Positions 18,961-28,068 are shown, counted from the stretch's first letter. The stretch is 49,168 nt of DNA from Rhizobium sp. (GCA_003527225.1 DPXQ01000139.1:88238-137405), one strand, 5' to 3'. Numbers and translations: made by a program. Notes: generated by a model not told the origin, from the sequence alone.

Positions 18961-20253
18961 TCAGTCGTCGGCTTGCGCGGATTTCTCCGGCGTATTGCCG
19001 CCCTGTGCCCTGATCCGTTGGATGAAGTCATACAGCCATGGATATCGCTTGATCGCGGCCTTCGTGCGCGTCAGGCCATATTGTGCGATCGCCGCCAGAT
19101 GACCAAACGGGGTCACAGCCAGCAGAATGTCGTGCTGAACTGTTTCCACGGTGCACCAGTGCCGCTTGTATCCCTGGTCTCCAAGCCCGAAATCGAAGAT
19201 TGCGGCACCTTGCGCGCAACATTTCTCGATCATCAGCCAGAAAAGCAGTTCGCCCGGGCTGGCGTCCGGAATGAGACTGTCGTCGATTGAACCGAACTGG
19301 CAGATGACGTGGTCGCCTTTTCGCGACAGCCCGGCGATCGCAGCGATCCGCCCTTCATGGTCGCCCTTCAACCGGATGGCGTGCAGTTGAAGGGGGCAAT
19401 CAAAGCCCTGTCCTTCCACCTTGAGGAGTTCCCGAAAAAAGGCCTGTATCTCCGGCGGTCGGAACACGTCGGGTAATCCATGGGCTTCGAAGCGCGCTGC
19501 CTTCTGTGCGAAGAACAGGTCGATCAGCTCCGATTTATCGGCCGCAGTCTCGGCGACGATATGCGTGAAGCCGCCATGGGCGTCGATCTTGCGGCACTGG
19601 TTGCGAAAGTTCTTGCGCCGGCGTTTGGCGTTGAGTTGACCGATCGTCGCCTCGAAATCGCGAAACAGCGGCAGCTGAAACGCGTGGTTCTGGTTTTCAA
19701 CGCTCGGAAGCCTCGAGAGGGGGTGGGTTTCCCCGCGCCAGTCGAACGGGATATTCTGCAGCGATATGAGGACCGCCCGGCCGCGTAGAATTACCTTCAG
19801 CCTGCGCGCGATTTCGTGTGCCTCGGCCTCGTTGCAGCTTGCTCGGAAATCCGCGCTGAAGAGCCCGTTGTTGATGTTGTTGAAGTGCGTCGAGATGTAC
19901 TGCGCCGTTCGCACCCATTTCGAGCGAGGGATTTCAAGCGGCAGGATGAAACATGTCTTGCCGTTGTGCGAACCGCGTATGATGGCGAGGGGATTGTTGT
20001 GCGTCTTCATCCAGGCGGCGCACCAGTCGTAGCCCTGATGCAGGGAGTTGTAGGAATCGGCTTCCAGACCGCGCCACTCTGACTCGAGCGGCGCCATCTC
20101 TTCGAAGACTTCGATTTTGATGTCTCGCACCATGCTCTTCCCAGCTTCCACGACCGTTTCGATCACCGCCATCCGTTCCAGCGACATCTCGGCGATCTGC
20201 ATGCAACGGAAATCCGGCGACGATGTCTGCACGGCCATTCTCCGGTTCCACAA
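18961..20253 (-). CDS. GNAT-fold acetyltransferase of the BcsL/CelD (FemAB-like) family
   Basis: 430 residues with the acetyltransferase-6 type arrangement: an N-terminal half holding ESEWRGLEADSYNSLHQGYDW, a basic AKRRRKNFRNQCRKID helix in the middle, and a C-terminal GNAT half with FDFGLGDQGYKRHWC. Proteins of this type are encoded in cellulose and exopolysaccharide loci and are thought to acylate the polymer or its precursor; the reaction here is inference. It lies convergent with the co-polymerase gene, 40 bases away. The start is uncertain: a TTG at 20253 opens the frame, but an ATG at 20238 or later ones are possible. Confidence 0.82.
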   Translation of the reverse strand: MWNRRMAVQTSSPDFRCMQIAEMSLERMAVIETVVEAGKSMVRDIKIEVFEEMAPLESEWRGLEADSYNSLHQGYDWCAAWMKTHNNPLAIIRGSHNGKTCFILPLEIPRSKWVRTAQYISTHFNNINNGLFSADFRASCNEAEAHEIARRLKVILRGRAVLISLQNIPFDWRGETHPLSRLPSVENQNHAFQLPLFRDFEATIGQLNAKRRRKNFRNQCRKIDAHGGFTHIVAETAADKSELIDLFFAQKAARFEAHGLPDVFRPPEIQAFFRELLKVEGQGFDCPLQLHAIRLKGDHEGRIAAIAGLSRKGDHVICQFGSIDDSLIPDASPGELLFWLMIEKCCAQGAAIFDFGLGDQGYKRHWCTVETVQHDILLAVTPFGHLAAIAQYGLTRTKAAIKRYPWLYDFIQRIRAQGGNTPEKSAQADD

Positions 20254-20376
20254 AGGTTCGCCGAATACGATAGTTTGGGACCGGATAGAATAGGTTTACG
20301 GCGTGCGCCACACGGCATGTTTTCCACACAACGCAGTTATCGCACCGTTAACATCCGTTGTCGCGGAAAAGCGTGC

Positions 20377-20586
20377 CTATTTGTTAACCGGTCCCGCCAT
20401 CCACTTGATGATGAGCATCGCAGGCAGGATCCAGAGGAGGCCAGAAAACAGGAAATAGAGGAAATGCACCCACCACGGCGATGTAGCGAGCAGCAGCGAC
20501 GCAACCGTCGTTGCCACCAGCGCGTAGATGATCACGAGGCAGATGATCAGGATTGTGCCGATGAATGAGCGCAGTCTTCGAGGCAT
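20377..20586 (-). CDS. DUF2842 small membrane protein
   Basis: 69 residues from the ATG at 20586 (MPRRLRSFIGTILII). Two transmembrane helices (about residues 9-30 and 40-60) and the conserved WWVHFLYFLFSGLLWILPAM segment identify the alphaproteobacterial DUF2842 family. It is divergent from ctaA across a 146-base gap. Function unknown; the genomic association with haem A synthesis may be meaningful. An upstream in-frame start at 20661 adds residues unlike the family. Confidence 0.85.
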   Translation of the reverse strand: MPRRLRSFIGTILIICLVIIYALVATTVASLLLATSPWWVHFLYFLFSGLLWILPAMLIIKWMAGPVNK

Positions 20587-20732
20587 CGTGTGACTTTCGT
20601 TGCCGTGGATAGCGCCGCCGCAAGTCCAGAGCGCAGTCCAGCAATTGGAACGCGACCCCATGCCGCAAATATCCGGGGCTTGTTTTGCACCGGCAAGTGA
20701 TGCAAATCAACAGCCCGACATGAGGTTCCGAT

Positions 20733-21836
20733 ATGACAGGTGCTACAAACGCAATTGAAGTCACAGTGCTCGGCAGAATCGAGCGCGCTGAACGCAATAG
20801 AAGGGCGGTACGCCGCTGGCTGGGCTTCGTGCTTCTGGCGCTGTTCTGTCTCGTGCTGGTCGGCGGCGCTACGCGCCTTACCGATTCCGGTCTGTCGATC
20901 ACGGAATGGAAACCGATCCACGGTGTCATTCCGCCGATGAATGCCGCCCAGTGGGAAGAGGAGTTCCAGCTCTATCAGCGGATCCCGGAATATTCCCAGA
21001 TCAACCAGGGCATGACGGTCGACGAGTTCAAGAAGATATTCTGGTGGGAATGGGCTCATCGTCTGCTCGCCCGCAGCATCGGAATGATCTTTGCGTTGCC
21101 TCTTTTCTTCTTCTGGGCCACGGGGAGGGTCGAAAGACGGCTGAAATGGCCGCTTCTGGGGATCTTGGCGCTTGGCGGTTTTCAGGGCTTCATCGGCTGG
21201 TGGATGGTGTCCTCGGGATTGGCGGAACGCGTCGATGTCAGTCAGTATCGGCTGGCCACCCATCTGGTCATCGCCTGCCTCATCTTCGCTTCCTGCATGT
21301 GGATCATGCGCGGACTGGCCCCGCATGCCAGTGATGCCGCACCTACGGCAAGCTCGCGAACCTGGGCGATGGCAATTGCGATGTTGGCGTTTTTCCAGAT
21401 CTATCTGGGTGCGCTGGTTGCCGGCCTCGACGCCGGCCTGTCCTACAATACCTGGCCGCTCATGGACGGAGCGCTGGTTCCATCGGATCTCTTCATCCAG
21501 AACCCGGCCTGGATCAACCTTTTCGAAAATCCGAAGACGGTGCAGTTCGTCCACCGTCTCGGCGCCTATGTGCTGTTCGCCGCTGCGCTCTTTCACATGA
21601 TCTCGTCGCTGCACGCAGCGCCGCAATCGACCCATGCCCGCCGCTCGGTGCTCTTGTTCACGCTGATCACCATTCAGGCCGGGCTTGGCATCGCAACCCT
21701 GCTGACGCAGGTGCAGTTGGATACGGCACTCGCTCACCAGGGCGGCGCACTGATCGTGCTCGGTTTTGCAATCGCCCACTGGCGCGGCTTTTACGGAGAG
21801 TACCCGCCGGAAGTCGCCATGGAAGTGAAAGGCTGA
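20733..21836 (+). CDS. ctaA: Heme A synthase (COX15/CtaA)
   Basis: Hydroxylates haem O to haem A for aa3-type cytochrome oxidase; polytopic inner-membrane protein. 367 residues with eight likely helices. Diagnostic segments are GGATRLTDSGLSITEWKPI (about residues 44-62), FWWEWAHRLLAR with a haem-ligand histidine, GGFQGFIGWWMV, GLDAGLSYNTWPLMDG and QFVHRLGAYVL. GAGG about 9 bases upstream supports the start. It has the alphaproteobacterial type-2 form. Nothing unusual. Confidence 0.96.
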   Translation: MTGATNAIEVTVLGRIERAERNRRAVRRWLGFVLLALFCLVLVGGATRLTDSGLSITEWKPIHGVIPPMNAAQWEEEFQLYQRIPEYSQINQGMTVDEFKKIFWWEWAHRLLARSIGMIFALPLFFFWATGRVERRLKWPLLGILALGGFQGFIGWWMVSSGLAERVDVSQYRLATHLVIACLIFASCMWIMRGLAPHASDAAPTASSRTWAMAIAMLAFFQIYLGALVAGLDAGLSYNTWPLMDGALVPSDLFIQNPAWINLFENPKTVQFVHRLGAYVLFAAALFHMISSLHAAPQSTHARRSVLLFTLITIQAGLGIATLLTQVQLDTALAHQGGALIVLGFAIAHWRGFYGEYPPEVAMEVKG

Positions 21837-21840
21837 TCGT

Positions 21841-22671
21841 CTAACCGAACCGGTATCCGGAATAGGGTTTCCCGAGGTAATCGCTCCTGAAGACACGCTT
21901 TCCGGCATCGCTTCCAGCGGCTCCCGCCGCCACGAAAAGCGGCACGAGATGATCGTGGTCTGGGACGTGGCAGGCAAGCGCATCCGGGTTCTTGTCCCAG
22001 GACGCCAGCCGGTCAGCTCTCCGGTCCGGATCTTTCAATTCGACCGCTTCGGTCAGCCAGTCGTCGAAGCGGACCGCCTGGGCGACATGCTCGGGGTTGT
22101 CTTTCCGGAACATCTGCATGTTGTGATAACTCATGCCCGAGGCGACGATCAGGATATCTTCGTCACGCAGGGGCTCCAGCGCCTTGCCGATCGCCAGATG
22201 GCTTTCCGCATCGAGCGTGTCTTTCATCGACAGCATGACGATCGGAACGTCGGCATTCGGATATATGAGCATGAAGGGGATGAAGACCCCGTGGTCGAAT
22301 CCGCGCGTATCGTCCTCTGCTGCTGGAATTCCGGCCGCCTCGAGGAGCGTGCGCGCACGGTGGGCGAGGTCCGGGTCGCCAGGCGCCGGATACTGGAGCT
22401 CATAGGTGTGCGGTGGGAAATTGTAGTAGTCATAGAGCATGCGGGGCTTGGCTGCGGTGCTCACCGTTGGCACGGGCTCGTTTTCCCAGTGGCCCGAAAC
22501 CACGAATACGGCTTTCGGGCGCCGGCCTATTTCCGCATCCAGCACCTCGAGAAAATGCCCGAGATCGTCCCACGGCCCCTTGCCGTTGGCGTCCGCCGGA
22601 AAATCCATGAACGGCCACGGACCGCCGCCATGGGGAATGAAGAGAACGGGAAGTCTGCTCGTTTCGCTCAT
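21841..22671 (-). CDS. DODA-type extradiol ring-opening dioxygenase (LigB-like)
   Basis: 276 residues from the ATG at 22671, which has GAGG at suitable spacing; an ATG four codons upstream is weaker. The non-haem iron or zinc ligands of the family are visible: H14 in FIPHGGGPW, H61 in VVSGHWENEP and histidines in FDHGVFIP and PDHDHLVPLF. The LigB/4,5-DOPA dioxygenase family cleaves catecholic rings, although bacterial members such as YgiD have loosely defined substrates. It is convergent with ctaA, only 4 bases apart. Confidence 0.9.
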   Translation of the reverse strand: MSETSRLPVLFIPHGGGPWPFMDFPADANGKGPWDDLGHFLEVLDAEIGRRPKAVFVVSGHWENEPVPTVSTAAKPRMLYDYYNFPPHTYELQYPAPGDPDLAHRARTLLEAAGIPAAEDDTRGFDHGVFIPFMLIYPNADVPIVMLSMKDTLDAESHLAIGKALEPLRDEDILIVASGMSYHNMQMFRKDNPEHVAQAVRFDDWLTEAVELKDPDRRADRLASWDKNPDALACHVPDHDHLVPLFVAAGAAGSDAGKRVFRSDYLGKPYSGYRFG

Positions 22672-22841
22672 GACGTGCCTCATTGCTGCTACTCATCATA
22701 TAGCAAACGGCAGGGGCGTTAACGATCCACCGTTTGGGAGACGAATTGTCCGGCAAGCGGTGAACGCGCATCCCCAGCAGGGCGGCGCGTCCCATCCTTA
22801 CTCCACGAATTTCCGAGGTGGCGGCGAGCCTATCCCTCAGG

Positions 22842-23774
22842 TCAGGCAGAAAGCATCAGGTCCATGTTCTGCACGGCAGCGCCAGAAGCGCCCTTGCCGA
22901 GATTGTCAAGCAGAGCGACCAGATTGACATGCGCACCGCCCGGCGTGCCGAAGACGAAGAGCTTCATCGTATCCTTGCCGACCAGCTCCTCGGCATCGAC
23001 GCGCGCAAGCGCACGGCTTTCCTCGAGCGGGACGACGGTCACGATATCCTGGCCCGCATAATGGGCAACAAGCGCAGCGTGAACGCTTTCGATTGTCGCG
23101 CCATTCTTGAGCTCGTCGAGGAACAGCGGCACCTGCACGATCATGCCTTGGGCGAAGCGGCCGACCGAGGGTGAAAAGAGCGGCGCCCGGTCCAGCATGC
23201 CATGCACAGTCATTTCCGGCACGTGCTTGTGCTTCAGCGTGAGCCCGTAGAGGAAGTTGTTGGCCGTCAGGTGCTCCGGATGGTTCTCGTCTTCCATCTG
23301 CGCGATCAGCTGCTTGCCACCGCCCGTATAGCCGGAGATGGCATTGACGGTGACAGGATAGCCGTCAGGCAGGATGCCCGCCGCGCGCAACGGACGGATC
23401 AGGCCGATAGCGCCCGTCGGATAGCAGCCCGGATTGGCAACGTAGCGCGCCGAACGGACCTTGTCGGCCTGTGCCTTGTCCATTTCGGCGAAGCCATAGG
23501 CCCAGTCCGGATCGATCCTGAATGCGGTCGAAGTGTCGATAAGGCGCACCTTGTTGTTGCCCGAGACCATCTTGACGGCCTCGCGCGAGGCCTCGTCCGG
23601 CAGGCACAGGATAGCGATATCGGCGCTGTTCAGCATGTCTTCGCGCAGCGCCGCATTGCGCCGCTCGGCTTCCGGGATGGACAGCAATTCGACATCGCGG
23701 CGGTCGGCCATGCGGGCGCGGATCTGCAGCCCCGTGGTTCCGTGTTCGCCATCGATGAAGATCTTCGCTGTCAT
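22842..23774 (-). CDS. argC: N-acetyl-gamma-glutamyl-phosphate reductase (type 2)
   Basis: Reduces N-acetylglutamyl phosphate with NADPH in arginine synthesis. 310 residues, the short type-2 form. N-terminal Rossmann segment [15 protein letters not shown] and catalytic C117 in [10 protein letters not shown] are clear, followed by [17 protein letters not shown] lies just upstream of the ATG. It follows speB by 69 bases in the same direction, so arginine synthesis and agmatine breakdown genes are adjacent, an arrangement I recall from Sinorhizobium. Confidence 0.96.
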   Translation of the reverse strand: MTAKIFIDGEHGTTGLQIRARMADRRDVELLSIPEAERRNAALREDMLNSADIAILCLPDEASREAVKMVSGNNKVRLIDTSTAFRIDPDWAYGFAEMDKAQADKVRSARYVANPGCYPTGAIGLIRPLRAAGILPDGYPVTVNAISGYTGGGKQLIAQMEDENHPEHLTANNFLYGLTLKHKHVPEMTVHGMLDRAPLFSPSVGRFAQGMIVQVPLFLDELKNGATIESVHAALVAHYAGQDIVTVVPLEESRALARVDAEELVGKDTMKLFVFGTPGGAHVNLVALLDNLGKGASGAAVQNMDLMLSA

Positions 23775-23843
23775 ATTACCCTCTAATCTCAGAAGCTTGG
23801 AACCGTTTCCGGAATCATGTCGGGAAAGGGTTGAATCAATCTC

Positions 23844-24797
23844 TCAACGCTGTCGCGCCAGGCGCTCGGCGTTCAGGCCCAGCATATACATTGCGATGGT
23901 CGCTCCCGCAATGGCGGTGATATCCGCGTGGTCGTAGGCCGGCGCCACCTCGACGACATCGCCGCCGCGAATGTCGAGCTGGTGGAGTCCGCGCAGGACC
24001 GAGAGCATCTTGGCGCTGCTCGGACCGCCCGAGACCGGCGTGCCCGTGCCGGGTGCGAAGGCCGGGTCGAGGCAGTCGATATCGAAGGTGACATAGGCGG
24101 GCTGGCCGCCGGTATGGCTGATGATCAGCGAGGCGATGTCGATTGCCCGCATATCCTCCACCTCGTGGCCATGGAGGAGGCGGATGCCGCAATCCTCCGG
24201 CGCGTGGGTGCGAATGCCGATCTGGATCGAACGGTCGGGATTGATGATGCCGTCGCGCACCGCCCGGCCCACGAACGAGCCGTGATCGATGCGCTTGTCA
24301 TCGTCGAACCAGGTGTCCTGATGGGCGTCGAACTGTACGAGCGCAAGCGGTCCGTGCTTGGCGGCATGGGCTTTCAGGAGGGGCCAGGTGACGAAATGAT
24401 CGCCGCCGAGCGTCAGCAGGAAATCGGTGCTGTCCAGGATTTTCTTCGCTTCTTCCTCGATTGTCGCAGGCGTCTTCCAGTGGTTGCCGTAATCGAGCAG
24501 GCAATCGCCATAGTCGATCACGGACATTTCGGCGAAGAGATCGCGCTCGAAGGGGTATTGCGGATCGTTGTCGAAGATCGCGGAGGCGCGCCGGATCGCC
24601 TGGGGCCCGAACCGGGCGCCCGGGCGGTTGGACGTCGCCGCATCGAAGGGAATGCCCCATACGACCGCATCCGCCTCTTTCAGGTTCTTGCTGTAGCGGC
24701 GGCGCATGAATGACAGCGCGCCCGCATAGGTCGGATCCGTTGCCGCAGATCGCACGTCTGTCGCGGTGAAGGCGTGGTCGATGGTTTTCTTGGCCAT
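23844..24797 (-). CDS. speB: Agmatinase (arginase/ureohydrolase family)
   Basis: Hydrolyses agmatine to putrescine and urea. 317 residues from the ATG at 24797, which has GAGGAG upstream; a longer frame to 24884 lacks family character. Binuclear manganese ligands are all present: H134 in GGDHFVTW, D157, H159 and D161 in FDAHQD, and D239 and D241 in FDIDCLDPAFAPGTGTP. Agmatinase is the best guess within the ureohydrolases; guanidinobutyrase or similar activity cannot be excluded. Confidence 0.92.
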   Translation of the reverse strand: MAKKTIDHAFTATDVRSAATDPTYAGALSFMRRRYSKNLKEADAVVWGIPFDAATSNRPGARFGPQAIRRASAIFDNDPQYPFERDLFAEMSVIDYGDCLLDYGNHWKTPATIEEEAKKILDSTDFLLTLGGDHFVTWPLLKAHAAKHGPLALVQFDAHQDTWFDDDKRIDHGSFVGRAVRDGIINPDRSIQIGIRTHAPEDCGIRLLHGHEVEDMRAIDIASLIISHTGGQPAYVTFDIDCLDPAFAPGTGTPVSGGPSSAKMLSVLRGLHQLDIRGGDVVEVAPAYDHADITAIAGATIAMYMLGLNAERLARQR

Positions 24798-24967
24798 GGG
24801 TTCTCCTCTAAGCGGCGTGTTGCGATGCGATATTAGAGCCCACGACGTCGATTGCCAGCGCTTTGTCTCGCTTTGTGATGCCATGCGGCAAGGTGCGGTT
24901 TGACTGCATCGTCAGACTTCGCCACGCTGCCAAGGTGCCGGCCATTGAATGGCTGCGGGAGATTGCG

Positions 24968-25183
24968 ATGTCAGAAGAGAATGCTGCATTGAGGCGTTGG
25001 AGTGCGCTTGACGCCGACGAGCAACTGGCGCTGCAGGCGGCCTATCAGTCGGAACTCGACAAGGAGCCGCCGACCTGCTCGTTGGAAACGAAAGTCGAGC
25101 GGTTCGCCCGTTGGCTGGCGTCGCGCGGGGTTTTCTTCTCGATGGACGAGATGGTTTCACGCCCGGTCCGGAAGGATCGCTAA
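24968..25183 (+). CDS. Small protein of unknown function
   Basis: 71 residues from the ATG at 24968, with GGGAG about 8 bases upstream. It is acidic and helical at the start (MSEENAALRRWSALDADEQ) and contains TCSLETKVERFARWLASRGV. No family recognised. It lies between the divergent speB gene and the convergent rpsI gene and ends just before the rpsI terminator. Codon use resembles its neighbours, so I take it as a genuine chromosomal gene. Confidence 0.7.
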   Translation: MSEENAALRRWSALDADEQLALQAAYQSELDKEPPTCSLETKVERFARWLASRGVFFSMDEMVSRPVRKDR

Positions 25184-25193
25184 CTCGATCACG

Positions 25194-25219
25194 AAAAAAG
25201 GCGGAGCCGAAGCCCCGCC
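25194..25219 (-). terminator. Intrinsic terminator of rplM-rpsI
   Basis: On the minus strand GGCGGGGC, the tetraloop TTCG and GCTCCGCC are followed by six T residues, 29 bases after the rpsI stop. On the plus strand it could also weakly end the small gene at 24968. Confidence 0.9.
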
Positions 25220-25247
25220 CTTTCCAATCCAATGGTTCCGGAAGCGA

Positions 25248-25718
25248 TTAGCGCTTGGAGAACTGGAACGAACGGCGAGCCTTGGCCTTGCCGTACTTCT
25301 TACGTTCGACGACGCGGCTGTCGCGGGTCAGGAAGCCACCCTTCTTGAGAACCGCGCGCAGGCCCGGTTCGTAGTAGGTGAGAGCCTTGGAGATGCCGTG
25401 ACGAACGGCACCAGCCTGACCGGAGAGGCCGCCGCCGGTAACGGTGGCGACGATGTCGAACTGGCCGTCGCGGGCAGCGGCGATGATCGGCTGGCGCAGG
25501 ATCATCTGCAGAACCGGACGGGCGAAATAAGTTGCGAATTCGCGGCCGTTGATGACGATCTTGCCGGAGCCCGGCTTGACCCATACGCGGGCAATTGCGT
25601 TCTTGCGCTTGCCGGTCGCGTAGGAGCGGCCGAGCGAGTCAACCTTGCGGACGTGAACCGGAGCAGAAGCCTCCGGAGCAGCCGTGCCGAGGTCCTTCAG
25701 GGAAGAGAGATCAGCCAT
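25248..25718 (-). CDS. rpsI: 30S ribosomal protein S9
   Basis: 156 residues. The conserved body runs from [20 protein letters not shown] to the invariant C-terminus [16 protein letters not shown], whose tail contacts the P-site tRNA. The N-terminal 30 residues ([15 protein letters not shown]) are the extension seen in alphaproteobacteria. It follows rplM by 2 bases. Confidence 0.98.
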   Translation of the reverse strand: MADLSSLKDLGTAAPEASAPVHVRKVDSLGRSYATGKRKNAIARVWVKPGSGKIVINGREFATYFARPVLQMILRQPIIAAARDGQFDIVATVTGGGLSGQAGAVRHGISKALTYYEPGLRAVLKKGGFLTRDSRVVERKKYGKAKARRSFQFSKR

Positions 25719-25720
25719 TA

Positions 25721-26185
25721 TCAGGCGCTCCTTACGTTCTTGCTGTTCAGCTTGGCCACGTCGAGAGCGACCGGCTGCTGGGCTTCATGGGGATGGTTCG
25801 AACCGGCATAGACGCGCAGGTTCTTCATCTGGCGACGGCCAAGCGGGCCACGCGGGATCATGCGCTCGACGGCCTTCTCGATGACGCGCTCCGGGAAGCG
25901 GCCTTCGATGATCTGGCGTGCGGTGCGCTCCTTGATGCCGCCGGGATAACCGGTGTGCCAGTAGTACTTCTTGTCGGAATACTTCTTGCCGGTGAGGGCG
26001 CACTTCTCGGCGTTGATAACGATGACGTTGTCGCCATCATCGACGTGGGGGGTATAGGTGGCCTTGTGCTTGCCACGCAGGCGCATGGCGATGAGGGAGG
26101 CGAGGCGACCGACAACGAGGCCTTCGGCATCGATGATGATCCACTTCTTCTCCACCTCTGCAGGCTTCTGAACGAAGGTAGACAT
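25721..26185 (-). CDS. rplM: 50S ribosomal protein L13
   Basis: 154 residues from the ATG at 26185 ([15 protein letters not shown]). Motifs are [26 protein letters not shown] and [15 protein letters not shown], then [18 protein letters not shown]. The frame continues upstream to 26296, but this is leader sequence between the promoter and the start. First gene of the rplM-rpsI operon. Confidence 0.98.
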   Translation of the reverse strand: MSTFVQKPAEVEKKWIIIDAEGLVVGRLASLIAMRLRGKHKATYTPHVDDGDNVIVINAEKCALTGKKYSDKKYYWHTGYPGGIKERTARQIIEGRFPERVIEKAVERMIPRGPLGRRQMKNLRVYAGSNHPHEAQQPVALDVAKLNSKNVRSA

Positions 26186-26307
26186 GGTGTACACTTTCCG
26201 TTTCTGGACCCCGCGGCATTGGCGCCAGGGGCGTTTCTTGTTGCTTGTTTTTTTGCGCTGGAATAGCCCAAAAGGAATGCGGTCCCAAGGGGCCACAGAC
26301 TGGGCGG

Positions 26308-26336
26308 GTTATACGGGCCGCGAGAAAAGCGGTCAA
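26308..26336 (-). promoter_or_regulatory. Vegetative promoter of rplM-rpsI
   Basis: On the minus strand TTGACC (26331-26336), exactly 17 bases, then TATAAC (26308-26313). This is close to the sigma-70 consensus. It predicts a leader of about 115 bases before rplM. The leader, like most of the 26186-26485 gap, shows no other clear site. Confidence 0.8.
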
Positions 26337-26392
26337 GAGTTGGATTTGTCGTCGCTGTTAGAAATAAGTTATAAAAAACAATATGTTATTAA

Positions 26393-26412
26393 TGTGGTAT
26401 AATAATACCACA
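26393..26412. repeat. AT-rich inverted repeat upstream of the rplM promoter
   Basis: TGTGGTAT and ATACCACA form perfect 8-bp arms around the 4-base spacer AATA. It lies about 55 bases upstream of the rplM -35 box and about 75 bases beyond the thioesterase stop, in a strikingly AT-rich patch. Without a T-run it is a poor terminator; an operator is more likely, but the regulator is unknown. Confidence 0.55.
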
Positions 26413-26485
26413 AATTATCCTGTGCTGCGGCCGTTTTTCTGCAAGGCAGATATGCCACTTGTTGCTACCAGATCCCCAAATGCCG

Positions 26486-26911
26486 TCAGCGGGGAGGAAT
26501 CGAATAGGTGGCCGTTGCCTGGGCGATCGGCTCGCTCGCGTCGCCCTGGTGCAGGACCGCGTCCACGACCGCGAGCCGCTTGCCGAGCTTGAGGATACGG
26601 CAGTCGCATGTGATCGGTTCCGGCTTCGGCATGCGCAGGAAGTTGATATTGAGATTGGTCGTGACTGCAAGGGCGACAGGACCGATATGGGCAAGGATCG
26701 CAACATAGGCGGCCACGTCGGCCAGCGTAAACATGGCTGGTCCCGACACGGTGCCGCCGGGGCGTAGATGCCGATCGGACGGATCGAAGCGCATCGTTGC
26801 GCCGCCGGGCGCGACCGCGACTACGGTGAAGACGCGGCCATCCGTATGGATTTGAGGGAAATCCGTCTCGAGGAACGCGGTGATCTCTTCGACGGTCATG
26901 ATGGGCTGCAT
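26486..26911 (-). CDS. PaaI-family hotdog-fold thioesterase
   Basis: 141 residues from the ATG at 26911 (MQPIMTVEEITAFL). The hotdog-fold core has DRHLRPGGTVSGPAMFTLADVAAYVAIL, with the acidic residue of the catalytic helix in place, and NLNINFLRMPKPEPITCD. The family hydrolyses acyl-CoA thioesters, with substrates from phenylacetyl-CoA to medium-chain acyl-CoA. It is divergent from the enoyl-CoA-hydratase-like gene across about 107 bases, which hints at a shared role in acyl-CoA metabolism. Confidence 0.88.
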   Translation of the reverse strand: MQPIMTVEEITAFLETDFPQIHTDGRVFTVVAVAPGGATMRFDPSDRHLRPGGTVSGPAMFTLADVAAYVAILAHIGPVALAVTTNLNINFLRMPKPEPITCDCRILKLGKRLAVVDAVLHQGDASEPIAQATATYSIPPR

Positions 26912-27018
26912 GCTGGGTTCCCGGTTGCGGTGGGTTTCGGTCAAAGGCACTGGCGCTCTGGTGAGGTTTTATGGCAGGCTTTGCTTCACTTGAAAACCGA
27001 TGGAGGGAGACGTCGATC

Positions 27019-27849
27019 ATGTCCGAGGTGGTGTCGCTGCGCAGGGAAGGTGCCGAGGGAAGCGGCGGTCCGGTGATTTCTGCATTCTCGGACGGCGTTT
27101 TGCGCCTGACCCTCAACAATCCTCCCGCGAACGCGCTTTCGATCGCCCTGATGGAGGCGCTGCTCGTCGAGCTCGACAAGGCCGGCGCGGACAGGGAAGT
27201 GCGAGTGGTCATCATCGCGGCTGCCGGCAAGCTCTTTTCGGCTGGCCACGATCTGAAGGAGATGACGGCCCACCGCGGTGATGCAGACCGCGGCCGGCAG
27301 TTCTTTGAAACGACAATGCGGCTTTGCGCCGACCTGATGCTGAAGATCACCCATCTCCCCAAGCCGGTCATTGCCGAGGTCGACGGCCTGGCTACGGCTG
27401 CGGGCTGCCAGCTCGTGGCTTCCTGCGATCTGGCGATCTGCACCGATACCTCGACCTTCTGCACGCCGGGTGTGAACATCGGTCTCTTCTGCTCGACGCC
27501 GATGGTTGCCGTCAGCCGTGCCGCACATCGCAAGCAGGCGATGGAGATGCTCTTGACCGGGGAGACGATCGATGCGTCGGCGGCCAAGGATTTCGGGCTC
27601 GTCAACCGCATCGTACCGAAGCAATACCTGTCCCAGGTCGTCAACAAATATGCCTCCGTTATCGCGTCGAAATCGCCGTTGACGCTGAAAATCGGCAAGG
27701 AAGCCTTCTATCGTCAGATCGAGATGCCGCTTGAGGCCGCGTATGATTACACGGCCAATGTCATGGTGGAAAACATGCTCGCGCGCGACGCAGAGGAGGG
27801 GATTGGCGCCTTCCTCGGCAAGCGCCACCCTGAATGGAAGGGCGAGTAG
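27019..27849 (+). CDS. Enoyl-CoA hydratase/isomerase superfamily protein (ECHDC3-like)
   Basis: 276 residues from the ATG at 27019, with GGAGGGA about 10 bases upstream. Crotonase fold: LNNPPANALSIALMEAL, oxyanion-hole segment KLFSAGHDLKEM and KPVIAEVDGLATAAGCQLV. The two glutamates that activate water in true hydratases are replaced: the GGGCEL position reads AAGCQL (Gln), and the PEILLG-type position reads PGVNIGL (Gly). It may therefore act as an isomerase, hydrolase or lyase rather than as a hydratase. It is divergent from the PaaI-like gene. Confidence 0.88.
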   Translation: MSEVVSLRREGAEGSGGPVISAFSDGVLRLTLNNPPANALSIALMEALLVELDKAGADREVRVVIIAAAGKLFSAGHDLKEMTAHRGDADRGRQFFETTMRLCADLMLKITHLPKPVIAEVDGLATAAGCQLVASCDLAICTDTSTFCTPGVNIGLFCSTPMVAVSRAAHRKQAMEMLLTGETIDASAAKDFGLVNRIVPKQYLSQVVNKYASVIASKSPLTLKIGKEAFYRQIEMPLEAAYDYTANVMVENMLARDAEEGIGAFLGKRHPEWKGE

Positions 27850-28068
27850 CGGGGCGAGAACGCGCAGGCGATCTTGCTCCTTGGCCTCGTGCCAGAAGAC
27901 CGCTGTTTTCGGGAAATCACCGTCCATAGCCGGATGCTATCAGAAAGATAGGTGCGACAGAGACTACAACTATAAGGATACTCTAATATGATGCGAACTT
28001 AAAGAAAACAAAAGTAGAACAGAAGAGAACATATTGGGTTTTGGTCGCCGCAGAAGGAAGTCCTCGTC

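Noticed and set aside
20685..20705. TTGCA/TGCAA inverted repeat upstream of ctaA as an FNR-type site
   Set aside because: The half-sites and the 11-base spacing do not fit TTGAT-N4-ATCAA.
28017..28030. GAAC repeated upstream of the VOC gene, resembling a LexA (SOS) box
   Set aside because: The alphaproteobacterial box needs 7 bases between the GAAC (or GTTC) copies; here there are 6.
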